Shown piece after piece: positions 45,461-53,232 of a stretch of DNA of 64,000 nucleotides; positions within the stretch are counted from its first letter, which is position 1, and every line of letters starts with the position of its first letter. The notes beneath the pieces were generated by a model. It did no database searches and was not told the origin of the DNA. It was given only the letters and a program-made list of their open reading frames with translations. Source of the stretch: JAJPKK01 sp963844635. GTDB taxonomy: Bacteria > Pseudomonadota > Alphaproteobacteria > Rhizobiales > Xanthobacteraceae. Position numbers and translations under genes: made by a program. The stretch is taken from the NCBI GenBank assembly GCA_963844635.1, contig CAWJPD010000007.1:1-64000 (forward strand), read 5' to 3'.

Positions 45461-48332
45461 CGGCCGCCGCGCTGTCGAAGCGGATGGCGGGGCGGGACCC
45501 CTGCGACCATGCTTCGTCGTAGTCCGCCGTCGACCGTTCCGCCTCGGTATCGAAGATTTGCGTGTTCAACGGCTGCGACAGCTTGGAACCGTCGCGATAG
45601 ACCGCATTGGCCTTCAACGCCAGGAGCCATGAGGCCATGAAGGCGGCCTTGCAGTCGCTGACCGTCGCGGCGTGTGGCATGTTGATCGTCTTCGAGATTG
45701 CCCCGGAAATGAACGGCTGCGCCGCCGCCATCATGCGAATATGGCTTTCGATGGACAGATAGCGCTTGCCGCGCCGCCCGCACGGGTTTGCGCAATCGAA
45801 TACCGGCAGGTGTTCCTCCTTCAAGCCCGGAGCGCCCTCGATCGTCATCGTGCCGCAGCAGTAGGTGTTCGCCGCGGCGACTTCGCTTACGGAGAAGCCA
45901 AGCGCGGTGAGCATGTCGAACTCCGGAGCCGCAAGGGCGATGGGATCGAGCCCGAGCTCCTCGATGCAGAACCGTTCGCCGAGCGACCATTTGTTAAACG
46001 CGAGGCGGATATCGAAAGCGGTTGCCAAGCCTGCCTCGATCACCGCGAGCTTCGCGTCCGTGAAGCCTTTGGCCTTCAGCCGAACGTGATCGACGCCCGG
46101 AGCATTTTGTAACGTCCCCCTGCCCACCACGTAATCGACAATGCCCTCAATCGTCTCTTCCGCGTAGCCGAGCGTGCGCAAGGCTTCCGCAACCGCCCTG
46201 TTGACGATCTTCAGATAGCCCCCACCCGCCAGTTTCTTGAATTTGACCAGCGCAAGGTCCGGCTCGATGCCGGTGGTGTCGCAGTCCATCACCAGCCCTG
46301 TGGTGCCGGTGGGGGCAATCACCGTTGCCTGCGCGTTGCGGTAGCCGTGCCGGATCCCGATTTCGATTGCTTTGTCCCACGCCGCGATGGCGCGGGCGAG
46401 CAGATCGGGATCGGGACAGGCGATATGATGGAGCGCGACGGGAGGATTGCCGATACCTTCATATCCGGCCTCGGCGCCGCTTACCGCGCGCCGATGATTG
46501 CGCATCACGCGCAGCATATGGGCCGCATTCCTGCGATAGCCAGGGAATGGACCAAGTTCGCGCGCCACTTCGGCGCTCGTTGCATAGGCGGCTCCGGTCA
46601 TCAACGCCGTGATCGCCGCGCACAAAGCGCGCCCTTCTGCCGAGTCATAGGGAATGCCCGAGGACATCAGCAGACCGCCGAGGTTGGCATAGCCGAGCCC
46701 CAGCGTGCGATAGGCGGCGGTGCGACGGGCGATCTTGTGCGACGGGTATTGAGCCATCGCCACCGAAATTTCGAGGACGACGGTCCACAGCCGAACGGCG
46801 TGCTCGAAAGCCTCGCCGTCGAACAGCGCGCGATTGCGGCGAAATTGCATCAGGTTGAGCGACGCAAGCGTACATCCGGTATCGTCAAGAAACTGATATT
46901 CCGAGCATGAATTAGATGCCGCGATCGGGCCGGACGTGGGGCAGGTGTGCCAATCGTTTATGGTGGTTTGAAATTGGATCCCAGGGTCGGCCGATGCCCA
47001 GCAGGCGTAGCCGATCTTGTCCCATAAATCGCGGGCCTTCACCGTTTTGACGACGGCGCCGGTGACGCGCGCCGTGAGACCCCACTCGCCATCGTCCGCC
47101 ACCGCGCGCATGAATTCATCGGTGACGCGCACTGAATTGTTCGAATTCTGGCCAGCAACGGTGAGATAGGCCTCGGCGTCCCAATCGTTGGTGTAGGTCG
47201 GCAACTCCATCTCGATGTAGCCCTGTTGCGCAAACTCGATGGCGCGGCGGACATAACTCTCCGGCACCATCGCCTTGCGGGCGAGCCGGATCTCGCGATT
47301 GAGCGCCGCAGCCCGTCCGCCGTCGAACCCATTGCCAAGCGTACCGTCCGGACGCGTGCAGGCGTGAATGATGGCGGTCACATGGTGCGCGATCGTGCGT
47401 GAGCCGGTGACGAGGGCTGCGACTTTCTGTTCCTCCTTCACCTTCCACTCGATGTATTCCTCGATGTCCGGATGATCGACGTCCACGACGATCATCTTCG
47501 ATGCACGGCGCGTCGATCCCTTTGCCGTGACCAGCGCCGCGGCGCGGTCGCCGGCGCGAAGCACCGAGACCAGGCCGCATGCCCTACCCCCGCTGGACAG
47601 GCCCTCCGACGCCCCCCTGATGCGGGAGAAATTGGCGCCGGTTCCGGATCCGAACTTGGCGATGCGCGCCTCCTCGACAAGCAAAGGGAGGATGCCGCCA
47701 TCGCCAACGAGGTCATCCGCGACCGACTGGATGAAGCAGGAATGCGCCTGCGGATGCTCGAAGGCATTGCGCGATCGTCTCACCCGTCCGGTGCGGTGAT
47801 CGACATAGAAGTGGCCTTGACTCGGCCCTCCGATGCCATAGGCCCAATGCAGGCCGGTGTTGAACCATTGCGGGCTGTTGGGCGCGGCCTTCTGCGCCGC
47901 CAGCATATATCTCAGCTCGTCGAAGAACGCGCTGGCATCTTCGGCGGTGTCGAAGTAGCCGCCCTTCCAGCCCCAATACGTCCAAGTGCCGGCCAAACGG
48001 TCAAATACCTGGCGGGCATCGTGTTCGCCGCAGACGCGCTGGAGGCCCGGCAGTTCGGCAAGCCGCGGCTCATCGCCGACAGAGCGCCACAGCCATTGCG
48101 GCACGCCTTCCTCCTCGACACGCCGCAGTCGCGTTGGAATCCCGGTCTTGCGAAAATATTTTTGCGCAAGGATATCGGCCGCGACCTGGCTCCAGCCGAT
48201 GGGGACTTGGAAAGCCTCGAGGCGAAACACGAGGGAGCCGTCGGGATTGCGGATTTCGCTTTTTACCGTATGGAAGTCGATCCCGGAATATGGTGAAAAA
48301 CCCTTCGCCGTGTACCGACGCCAAATACGCAT
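45372..48332 (-). CDS. nrdJ: B12-dependent ribonucleotide reductase, C-terminally short
   Basis: A 986-residue adenosylcobalamin-dependent class II ribonucleotide reductase, reducing ribonucleotides to deoxyribonucleotides without oxygen. Start MRIWRRYTAKGFSPYSGIDF matches the family N-terminus. Key parts are EHPQAHSCFIQSVADDLVGD (N-terminal active-site Cys), KFGSGTGANFSRIRG, NSCSEYQFLDDTGCTLASLN (catalytic NxCxE), IAPTGTTGLVMDCDTTGIEP and NTYCCGTMTIEGAPGL. Family members in Bradyrhizobium-like genomes are about 1,200 residues or more and end in a cysteine-rich tail. Here the protein stops soon after ALKANAVYRDGSKLSQPLN with an unconserved, Ser/Arg-rich end lacking those cysteines. The end overlaps the convergent GGDEF-EAL gene. 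It may be a truncated second copy or a lineage-specific short form. Confidence 0.92.
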   Translation of the reverse strand: MRIWRRYTAKGFSPYSGIDFHTVKSEIRNPDGSLVFRLEAFQVPIGWSQVAADILAQKYFRKTGIPTRLRRVEEEGVPQWLWRSVGDEPRLAELPGLQRVCGEHDARQVFDRLAGTWTYWGWKGGYFDTAEDASAFFDELRYMLAAQKAAPNSPQWFNTGLHWAYGIGGPSQGHFYVDHRTGRVRRSRNAFEHPQAHSCFIQSVADDLVGDGGILPLLVEEARIAKFGSGTGANFSRIRGASEGLSSGGRACGLVSVLRAGDRAAALVTAKGSTRRASKMIVVDVDHPDIEEYIEWKVKEEQKVAALVTGSRTIAHHVTAIIHACTRPDGTLGNGFDGGRAAALNREIRLARKAMVPESYVRRAIEFAQQGYIEMELPTYTNDWDAEAYLTVAGQNSNNSVRVTDEFMRAVADDGEWGLTARVTGAVVKTVKARDLWDKIGYACWASADPGIQFQTTINDWHTCPTSGPIAASNSCSEYQFLDDTGCTLASLNLMQFRRNRALFDGEAFEHAVRLWTVVLEISVAMAQYPSHKIARRTAAYRTLGLGYANLGGLLMSSGIPYDSAEGRALCAAITALMTGAAYATSAEVARELGPFPGYRRNAAHMLRVMRNHRRAVSGAEAGYEGIGNPPVALHHIACPDPDLLARAIAAWDKAIEIGIRHGYRNAQATVIAPTGTTGLVMDCDTTGIEPDLALVKFKKLAGGGYLKIVNRAVAEALRTLGYAEETIEGIVDYVVGRGTLQNAPGVDHVRLKAKGFTDAKLAVIEAGLATAFDIRLAFNKWSLGERFCIEELGLDPIALAAPEFDMLTALGFSVSEVAAANTYCCGTMTIEGAPGLKEEHLPVFDCANPCGRRGKRYLSIESHIRMMAAAQPFISGAISKTINMPHAATVSDCKAAFMASWLLALKANAVYRDGSKLSQPLNTQIFDTEAERSTADYDEAWSQGSRPAIRFDSAAAVTLREPIVPVSANSSSREVHRTAPGRRAG

Positions 48333-48825
48333 GGGCCCACCCCTCGAACGCAAAAGAGTTCGGCGGACCGATTTCCGATCGGGAATGAGATTATCAGGTT
48401 CCGCCGCGTCGGGGAATGTAGGATTAACCACTCATTAACACAAAGGTAATGTTAATTATTGGTTAACCGGCAATAAAATCTATTTTTGATTGTATGCCAG
48501 GTTGCAGTTCGATTCTTGTGGTGACCGATTTTCTTTTTGATCGCGTCCCGTTCGTGAATGGTTCTGCCGGAATACCATCCACAATTGTATGCGGTTGCAG
48601 GTCCACAGCTCAGAAAGGCGAGATTTGGCGCTCCGGTCATTGGCAATGCGGCAGCGCGGTTCAACTTTACCGCTCGTCGCAGGTTCGGGGAGTTTATCCT
48701 GAAGACGAGGTCGCCGGCGCTCCGCGGCAGGCAGCACCGGTCGGGCCTGATGACGGTTCGTGCGCGCTTTGCGGATTCGCGTTAAGCTTGGCGCGCGAGG
48801 GCCGACATCACGGCGGGAGGACAGC
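48333..48825. other. AT-rich divergent intergenic region
   Basis: 493 bp between nrdJ (minus) and copy 4 of the PDF-end family (plus). A distinctly AT-rich patch at 48419-48490 (with TTAATTATTGGTTAACC) probably contains the nrdJ promoter. I looked for a cobalamin riboswitch and did not recognise the conserved B12-box. The rest holds no convincing gene. Confidence 0.5.
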
Positions 48826-49761
48826 ATGGTTGGGCGAGAATTCCGGGTTCTGGCGATGGCCGCTGCGTTCGCTGCGGCACCGGCTTCGAGGTCCGCTCTT
48901 GCGCAAACATACCAGCCGGTCTCGAACGCGGCGCATTTCGAAGACAAGACACCGGACCTGTCCGGCATCTGGGCCCATCTGACCTGTTGTGAGTTCGAGC
49001 CGCCGATCGGCGGCCCCGGCCCGGTCACGAACAGGTCACGCGTGAACGGTCGCGGCAATAATTTCCAATGGGTCGGCGATTACTCCAATCCAATCCTGAA
49101 GCCCGCGGCGGCCGATGTGGTGAAGCAGCACGGCAACATCTCATTGCGTGGTCAGCCTTACCCGACCCCCAGCAACCAGTGCCGGCCAGAAGGCGTACCC
49201 TATATCTTCTGGAACATAGGGATGGAAATTCTGCAGGAGCCGGAAAAGGTCACCATCCTCTATTCCAACGACCACGAGGTCCGACACGTCCGCCTGAATG
49301 TGCCGCACCCGGCGCATGTCACGCCGTCCTGGTACGGAGATTCCGTCGGACATTACGAGGGCGACATGCTCGTGATCGACACCGTCGGCTTCAAGGTCGG
49401 CCGGTTTGCCATGGTCGACGTATACGGCACTCCTTACAGCGAGAAGCTGCACGTCGTGGAGCGCTATCGGTTGCTTGATCACGAAGCCACCAAGACGGCG
49501 CAAGCGCGTGGCCAGCGGGGCGTCAACCAACTGAGGACGTCCGACCCGGGCTTCGCGCCCGATCCGGGGTATCGCGGCAAGGGGTTGCAACTTGAATTTA
49601 CGGTCGAGGACGACGACGTGTTTACGATGGGCTGGTCGGCGACCGTTACATACGAACGTCCCATCAGCCCCTTCGGCGAATGGCCGGAATTCGTTTGCGC
49701 GGAAAACCCGCATCGGTACGTTCCGCAGTTTCTGCCGACAGCGGAGGGCGCCGATTTCTAG
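48826..49761 (+). CDS. Secreted family of unknown function, copy 4
   Basis: A 311-residue exported protein. The ATG at 48826 follows GGGAGGACAGC, and the signal peptide ends SALAQT. Full motif set of the PDF-end family: TPDLSGIWAHLTCCEFEPPI, GGPGPVTNRSR, NPILKPAAADVVKQHGNISL, YPTPSNQCRPEGVPYIFWNI, TPSWYGDSVGHYEGDMLVID, DVYGTPYSEKLHVVERYRLL, LQLEFTVEDDDVFTMGWSAT, CAENPHRYV and the terminal AEGADF. An extra CC pair (LTCCEF) precedes the FEPP motif. Its TAG stop is the first part of a palindromic repeat (CTAGCGCATGATCCCG). It is followed by a Tat-exported alpha/beta hydrolase on the same strand. Confidence 0.87.
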   Translation: MVGREFRVLAMAAAFAAAPASRSALAQTYQPVSNAAHFEDKTPDLSGIWAHLTCCEFEPPIGGPGPVTNRSRVNGRGNNFQWVGDYSNPILKPAAADVVKQHGNISLRGQPYPTPSNQCRPEGVPYIFWNIGMEILQEPEKVTILYSNDHEVRHVRLNVPHPAHVTPSWYGDSVGHYEGDMLVIDTVGFKVGRFAMVDVYGTPYSEKLHVVERYRLLDHEATKTAQARGQRGVNQLRTSDPGFAPDPGYRGKGLQLEFTVEDDDVFTMGWSATVTYERPISPFGEWPEFVCAENPHRYVPQFLPTAEGADF

Positions 49762-49940
49762 CGCATGATCCCGAAAAGTTGCGGGCTTCTCGGACCAAGG
49801 TCATGCGCAAAATCACCTCGCATCCGTCGTCGAGCGCAGTCCGCGACGGATGCGCAAAAGAAAGGTCGAGCGCAGTCTGCGGTGGAGGCGCAAAAGAAAA
49901 CCGAGCGGGACGCGATTCAAGTGAACGTATCCCGCCCTAA
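49758..49940 (-). repeat. Palindromic repeat, extended long form at a stop codon
   Basis: CTAGCGCATGATCCCGAAAA, then CGCATCCGTCG..CGACGGATGCG, a second partial copy of that module (GTCGAGCGCAGTCTGCGG), GAGCGGGACGCGATTC and ACGTATCCCGCCCTAA. Longest version of the family (about 183 bp). The TAG at 49759-49761 ends the copy 4 gene. Confidence 0.85.
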
Positions 49941-50019
49941 AGTGCCGTTCGCGACGCGCCTGGCCGACCCACGGGGGTCTCATGCGCGGCTTTTCGCGGA
50001 ACTTTCAAGGGAGGCAAAC

Positions 50020-51078
50020 ATGAGCGCGAAAGTCTCGTCTACGCAGAGCGAACAGGGTTTGAGCCGCCGCGGTCTCGTTCAGGCATTCGCCGCCGGCGCG
50101 GCTTCGACGGGGATTTTGGCGCCCGCGGCTGCGCAGCAGCAGGAGGCGGTCCTCGGCGAAGCAACATCCGCCGACTACGCCCGCGATCCGACCGGCTGGG
50201 GCACGGCCGAGGTGGCGGCGTTGTTTCCAGGTTTCAAGCATCTCGACATGCGGACCAAGGGCGCCGTCATTCGCCTGCGCCATGGAGGTTCCGGGCCGCC
50301 GCTGCTGATGCTGCACGGCAATCCGAACAATCATGTTTTGTGGTACGCCGTCGCCGCGCGCCTCGCCCAGCATTATCACGTCGTTCTCGCCGACCTGCGC
50401 GGCTATGGCGATAGCTCGCTTCCGGAACCTGGCCCCAATCTCATCAATTACAGCTTCCGCGTGATGGCGCAGGACATGATCGAGGTGATGGACCAACTCG
50501 GCCATCAGCAGTTTTTCCTGGTCGGCCACGACCGCGGCGCGCGGCTGAGCCATCGCCTGTGCCTCGATCACCCCGAACGGGTGATGAAGCTTTGCCTGCT
50601 CGACATGCTGCCGAATTATTACGTGTGGTCGAACGCGAACATGAACTGGGCGCTCAATACTTGGCACTGGATGTTCATGGCGCAGCCGGAGCCGTTCCCC
50701 GAGACGCTGATGAGCGCCGTTCCCGCCGAATGGTTCTTGAAAAGCCGGGGTGGCGGGCGCAACCCGCCAAAAATCGTCTACGACGAATACATCCGCTGCT
50801 TCACCAAAAAGACGATTACCGGATCGTGTCGCGATTATCGCGCCGGCGCGACGATCGATTTCGAGATGGACCGTGCCGACAAGGATCGGCAAATCCCGAT
50901 GCCGCTGCTGATCTTGTGGGGAACGCGAGGAAGGCCGCCGACCGACGAATATCCGACCGTGTGGCGCAAGTTCGCGAGCAACCTCGTCGATGCGCAGCCG
51001 CTGCCAACCGGCCATTACCTGCAGGAGGAAGCGCCGGACCAAGTCTACGGTCACTTGGTCAAGTTCTTCACGACGTAA
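50020..51078 (+). CDS. Tat-exported alpha/beta hydrolase (haloalkane/fluoroacetate dehalogenase-like)
   Basis: A 352-residue protein. The ATG at 50020 follows AAGGGAGGCAAAC. A twin-arginine leader (LSRRGLVQAFAAGAASTGIL) ends PAAAQQ. The fold shows LLMLHGNPNNHVLWYAVAAR (HGNP oxyanion), VVLADLRGYGDSSLPEPG, an elbow FFLVGHDRGARLSHRL with Asp nucleophile, LLILWGTRGRPPTDEYP and a late His in LPTGHYLQEEAPD. The GHDRGAR elbow and DLRGYGDS are the hallmark of the fluoroacetate dehalogenase/epoxide hydrolase group, which act through an aspartyl ester. Periplasmic export of such an enzyme is unusual. The substrate is not predictable; halogenated acids or epoxides are candidates by family. Confidence 0.9.
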   Translation: MSAKVSSTQSEQGLSRRGLVQAFAAGAASTGILAPAAAQQQEAVLGEATSADYARDPTGWGTAEVAALFPGFKHLDMRTKGAVIRLRHGGSGPPLLMLHGNPNNHVLWYAVAARLAQHYHVVLADLRGYGDSSLPEPGPNLINYSFRVMAQDMIEVMDQLGHQQFFLVGHDRGARLSHRLCLDHPERVMKLCLLDMLPNYYVWSNANMNWALNTWHWMFMAQPEPFPETLMSAVPAEWFLKSRGGGRNPPKIVYDEYIRCFTKKTITGSCRDYRAGATIDFEMDRADKDRQIPMPLLILWGTRGRPPTDEYPTVWRKFASNLVDAQPLPTGHYLQEEAPDQVYGHLVKFFTT

Positions 51079-51208
51079 GTGGCGCGCTCGCGCGCGACAG
51101 GTGGGCCAGCGTTGGAGGCGGCGCGGCGGTGTCTCGTCCCTTCTCCTCCCCGTGGCAGCGACCCACTGCGTTGCTCTGCGAGTTGATCGCGGTACGGGCC
51201 GGATCGGC

Positions 51209-51333
51209 GGCACTCCGCCATCTTGGCCTTGAAATCGGGATCGCGGCGTTCCAGGTAGTAACGAACTTTGTGCGGGCCTGATCTCCTGCTCGTTGAGGAT
51301 GTGGCGCAATGTGCCTTGAGCAGGCTTGCTCAG
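51209..51333 (-). pseudogene. IS630-family transposase remnant
   Basis: Minus strand reads LSKPAQGTLRHILNEQEIRP in one frame and HKVRYYLERRDPDFKAKMAE in the next, separated by a one-base-type shift near 51265. This is a middle segment typical of IS630-type transposases. Only about 40 codons remain, with no inverted ends visible. It marks a past insertion just upstream of xseB. Confidence 0.65.
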
Positions 51334-51349
51334 ACAGACATGGGCTGCG

Positions 51350-51604
51350 ATGAACGCCGAAAAACCGCACTCCGATGTCGACCAGTTGAGCTTCGAGCGT
51401 GCGCTTGAAGAACTGGAGTCGATCGTGAAGCGCCTGGAAGACGGCAAGGTCGCGCTTGAAGAGTCGGTCGCGATCTATGAACGGGGCGAAGCGCTCAAAC
51501 GGCGCTGCGAAGAATTGTTGCGGCTGGCCGAAGCTCGGGTGGAGAAGATCGCGCTCGACATGACGGGAAAGCCGGTTGGCACCGAGCCGCTCGATGTGAA
51601 ATAG
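51350..51604 (+). CDS. xseB: Exodeoxyribonuclease VII small subunit
   Basis: An 84-residue helical protein that joins XseA to form exonuclease VII, which degrades single-stranded DNA to short oligonucleotides. Signature: QLSFERALEELESIVKRLED, GKVALEESVAIYERGEALKR, RCEELLRLAEARVEKI, ending TEPLDVK. The ATG at 51350 (MNAEKPHSDVDQ) gives the standard length; an upstream TTG at 51326 would add eight residues. In related genomes xseB is usually close to dxs. Here dxs starts 4.8 kb downstream, with repeats and unrelated genes between. Confidence 0.95.
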   Translation: MNAEKPHSDVDQLSFERALEELESIVKRLEDGKVALEESVAIYERGEALKRRCEELLRLAEARVEKIALDMTGKPVGTEPLDVK

Positions 51605-51651
51605 GGCCGAGCCGGCATCGCCGGCCCTAAATCGCGCGTCTCGCGAGTTAG

Positions 51652-51752
51652 GCGCCCGCCAAAATAACGGCTCCGAGACTCGGCACAAATCAGCAGCCTG
51701 GTGCGGGGAAGATCCCTGTAACGGATCCAGTGATTTTGGCGGGCACCCTTAC
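51652..51752 (+). repeat. Second repeat family, complete copy with terminal inverted repeats
   Basis: The element starts GCGCCCGCCAAAATAACG and ends GTGATTTTGGCGGGCACC, so the ends are inverted (GCCCGCCAAAAT / ATTTTGGCGGGC). The interior carries AAATCAGCAGCCTGGTGCGG. It is the fullest of four copies and has the shape of a miniature inverted-repeat element. Confidence 0.75.
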
Positions 51753-51771
51753 CGAGGCTTCGCTGTCTATA

Positions 51772-51871
51772 AGGGCGGATGCGTTCAGGTTGAATTGCCT
51801 CCCGCTCGATTATCATTGATTTTGCGCATGACCTTTGAATCGCCCTGCAACTTTACCGGATCATGCGCTAG
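51772..51871 (+). repeat. Palindromic intergenic repeat, short form
   Basis: GGCGGATGCGTTCAGGTTGA, CCTCCCGCTCGATTATC, TTTTGCGCATGACCTTTG, then CTGCAACTTTACCGGATC and ATGCGCTAG. The first CCGAAAAGT arm is altered (AATCGCC). Ends at CTAG (51868-51871). Confidence 0.8.
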
Positions 51872-52292
51872 CGTCCGGGGCCGAATCGGCCGTGTGTGAC
51901 AGCGCACCTCCAGCCGTCGGCGGTGCGCGTCCGGTTCGCGGGACGCCATCGTAGATTGGCAACTCAAACCCGGTCCGTTCCGTAGCGCCACATCAGGGTA
52001 TCGGCGATGTGGGAAATAGCCGCGAGCCTCAGAACGAGGTCCCGCACAAGCAGACCGAATAAGGAGAGCAGGCGCTTTGTAGGATCGGATTCCCCACGAA
52101 GCGCACGTAGATTGAACACCATACGCCTGTCCCCGATCGTCGGCAGCCATTACAATCATGAGGCATGCGGAAGGCGTTTTGCGCCTTGAAGGCAGCGAGC
52201 TTTTTTGCCGGCCCGCTCCATTCATCAAGCGCCAACGCGCCGTCCGCCGCTTCACAGCATCAGCGATCACTTCGAAACCGAGGGAGTAGGAA

Positions 52293-52967
52293 ATGGGCGA
52301 CCTCTCGCAATACGTACTCACGCAGCAACTTGAACAGGAAATCACCCCACGCCGAGGCTTTCTCGGTCGGGTGGCGGGCGCAAGCGCGCTCGCAATTTCA
52401 GCTCTCTTGCCGGCAACGTCGCGAGCGATCAGCGCACCGGCCGCGGCAGACGGTCCGGACTGGCCGGGGAAACTGAAGGGGCGCCATCGCCAAGTGGTCG
52501 ATGCCTACGAGATCAATTCCGGTTTTCCGCTCGCATTCGCCTACACGTTCCTGTTGCCAAACAAATCGGCGAGCGCGGTCGTCGTGTTGCGACACGGCGC
52601 CTTCCCGATCGCCCTGAACCATGCAATGTGGCAGAAATACAAGGTCGGCGAGTCGATGAAGATCATCGATCCCGAGACCCGGGCGGCGGCGGTGAAGAAC
52701 CCGTTTTTTCAACCGAAGTCCGGCGTGTTTCCCGTCGATGACATGGCGCTCGATCGGCTCATCTCAAGAGAAGTCGTGTTCGGTGCCTGCAATGTCGCCC
52801 TTCAAATCCAAAGCAAAATGCTCGCGGGGAGTGCCGGTGTGACGCCGGAAGAGGCAGCGAAGGAATGGGCCGCCAACATCATCCCCGGAATCGCGGTCAT
52901 TCCATCGGGGACATGGGGCGTTAACCGCGCCCAGGAAGCCGGCTGCACTTATTGCGCCGGCGGCTAG
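52293..52967 (+). CDS. Tat-signal DsrE-like protein
   Basis: A 224-residue exported protein. The ATG at 52293 follows GGGAGTAGGAA. A twin-arginine leader (TPRRGFLGRVAGASALAISA) precedes a compact alpha/beta domain resembling secreted DsrE/DsrF-like proteins: GRHRQVVDAYEINSGFPLAF, ASAVVVLRHGAFPIALN, VVFGACNVALQIQSKMLAGS, AAKEWAANIIPGIAVIPSGT and a final GCTYCAGG. The Cys in GACN is at the position of the DsrE active Cys, and the two C-terminal cysteines are notable. A sulfur-related role is inference. The TAG stop coincides with the start of a palindromic repeat. Confidence 0.72.
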   Translation: MGDLSQYVLTQQLEQEITPRRGFLGRVAGASALAISALLPATSRAISAPAAADGPDWPGKLKGRHRQVVDAYEINSGFPLAFAYTFLLPNKSASAVVVLRHGAFPIALNHAMWQKYKVGESMKIIDPETRAAAVKNPFFQPKSGVFPVDDMALDRLISREVVFGACNVALQIQSKMLAGSAGVTPEEAAKEWAANIIPGIAVIPSGTWGVNRAQEAGCTYCAGG

Positions 52968-53070
52968 CGCATGAGTTCGAAAAGTCGCCAGACTTTTCGG
53001 GCAAATATCCTGCGCAAAATCGAAGGGAGCCGAGCGGGAGGCGGTTCAGGCCGAACGCTTCCCGCGCTGC
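52964..53070 (-). repeat. Palindromic repeat, diverged, at a stop codon
   Basis: CTAGCGCATGAGTTCGAAAA, GCCAGACTTTTCGGGC, TATCCTGCGCAAAATC, GAGCGGGAGGCGGTTC and ACGCTTCCCGCGCTGCG. The TAG at 52965-52967 is the stop codon of the DsrE-like gene. Confidence 0.8.
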
Positions 53071-53232
53071 GGATGAGCGCCATCGGCGGGCAGTTCGGCG
53101 TGCGCCAGCTTGGTGCGTGATCCGCCGCTCTGCCAGCGATCGGCGGAATACGCGCCGAACCTCATCCTCGCTTCTCCGGGTACGGTGGAAGGCGCTGTCC
53201 CGCCCCACGATCGACGCTCGTCTATTCGTGCT

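Larger units (their letters stand above)
51605..52292. other. Intergenic region with two repeat families
   Basis: Contains the TIR-type repeat (51652-51752) and a short-form palindromic repeat (51772-51871). From 51880 to 52292 I see no recognisable gene on either strand. Confidence 0.55.

Noticed and set aside
48333..48825. Cobalamin riboswitch upstream of nrdJ
   Set aside because: Expected in some nrdJ leaders, but no B12-box or matching core was recognised in the leader.
50005..51447. 480-codon minus-strand frame
   Set aside because: Antisense of the dehalogenase-like gene; only the short IS630-type segment at its beginning is meaningful.
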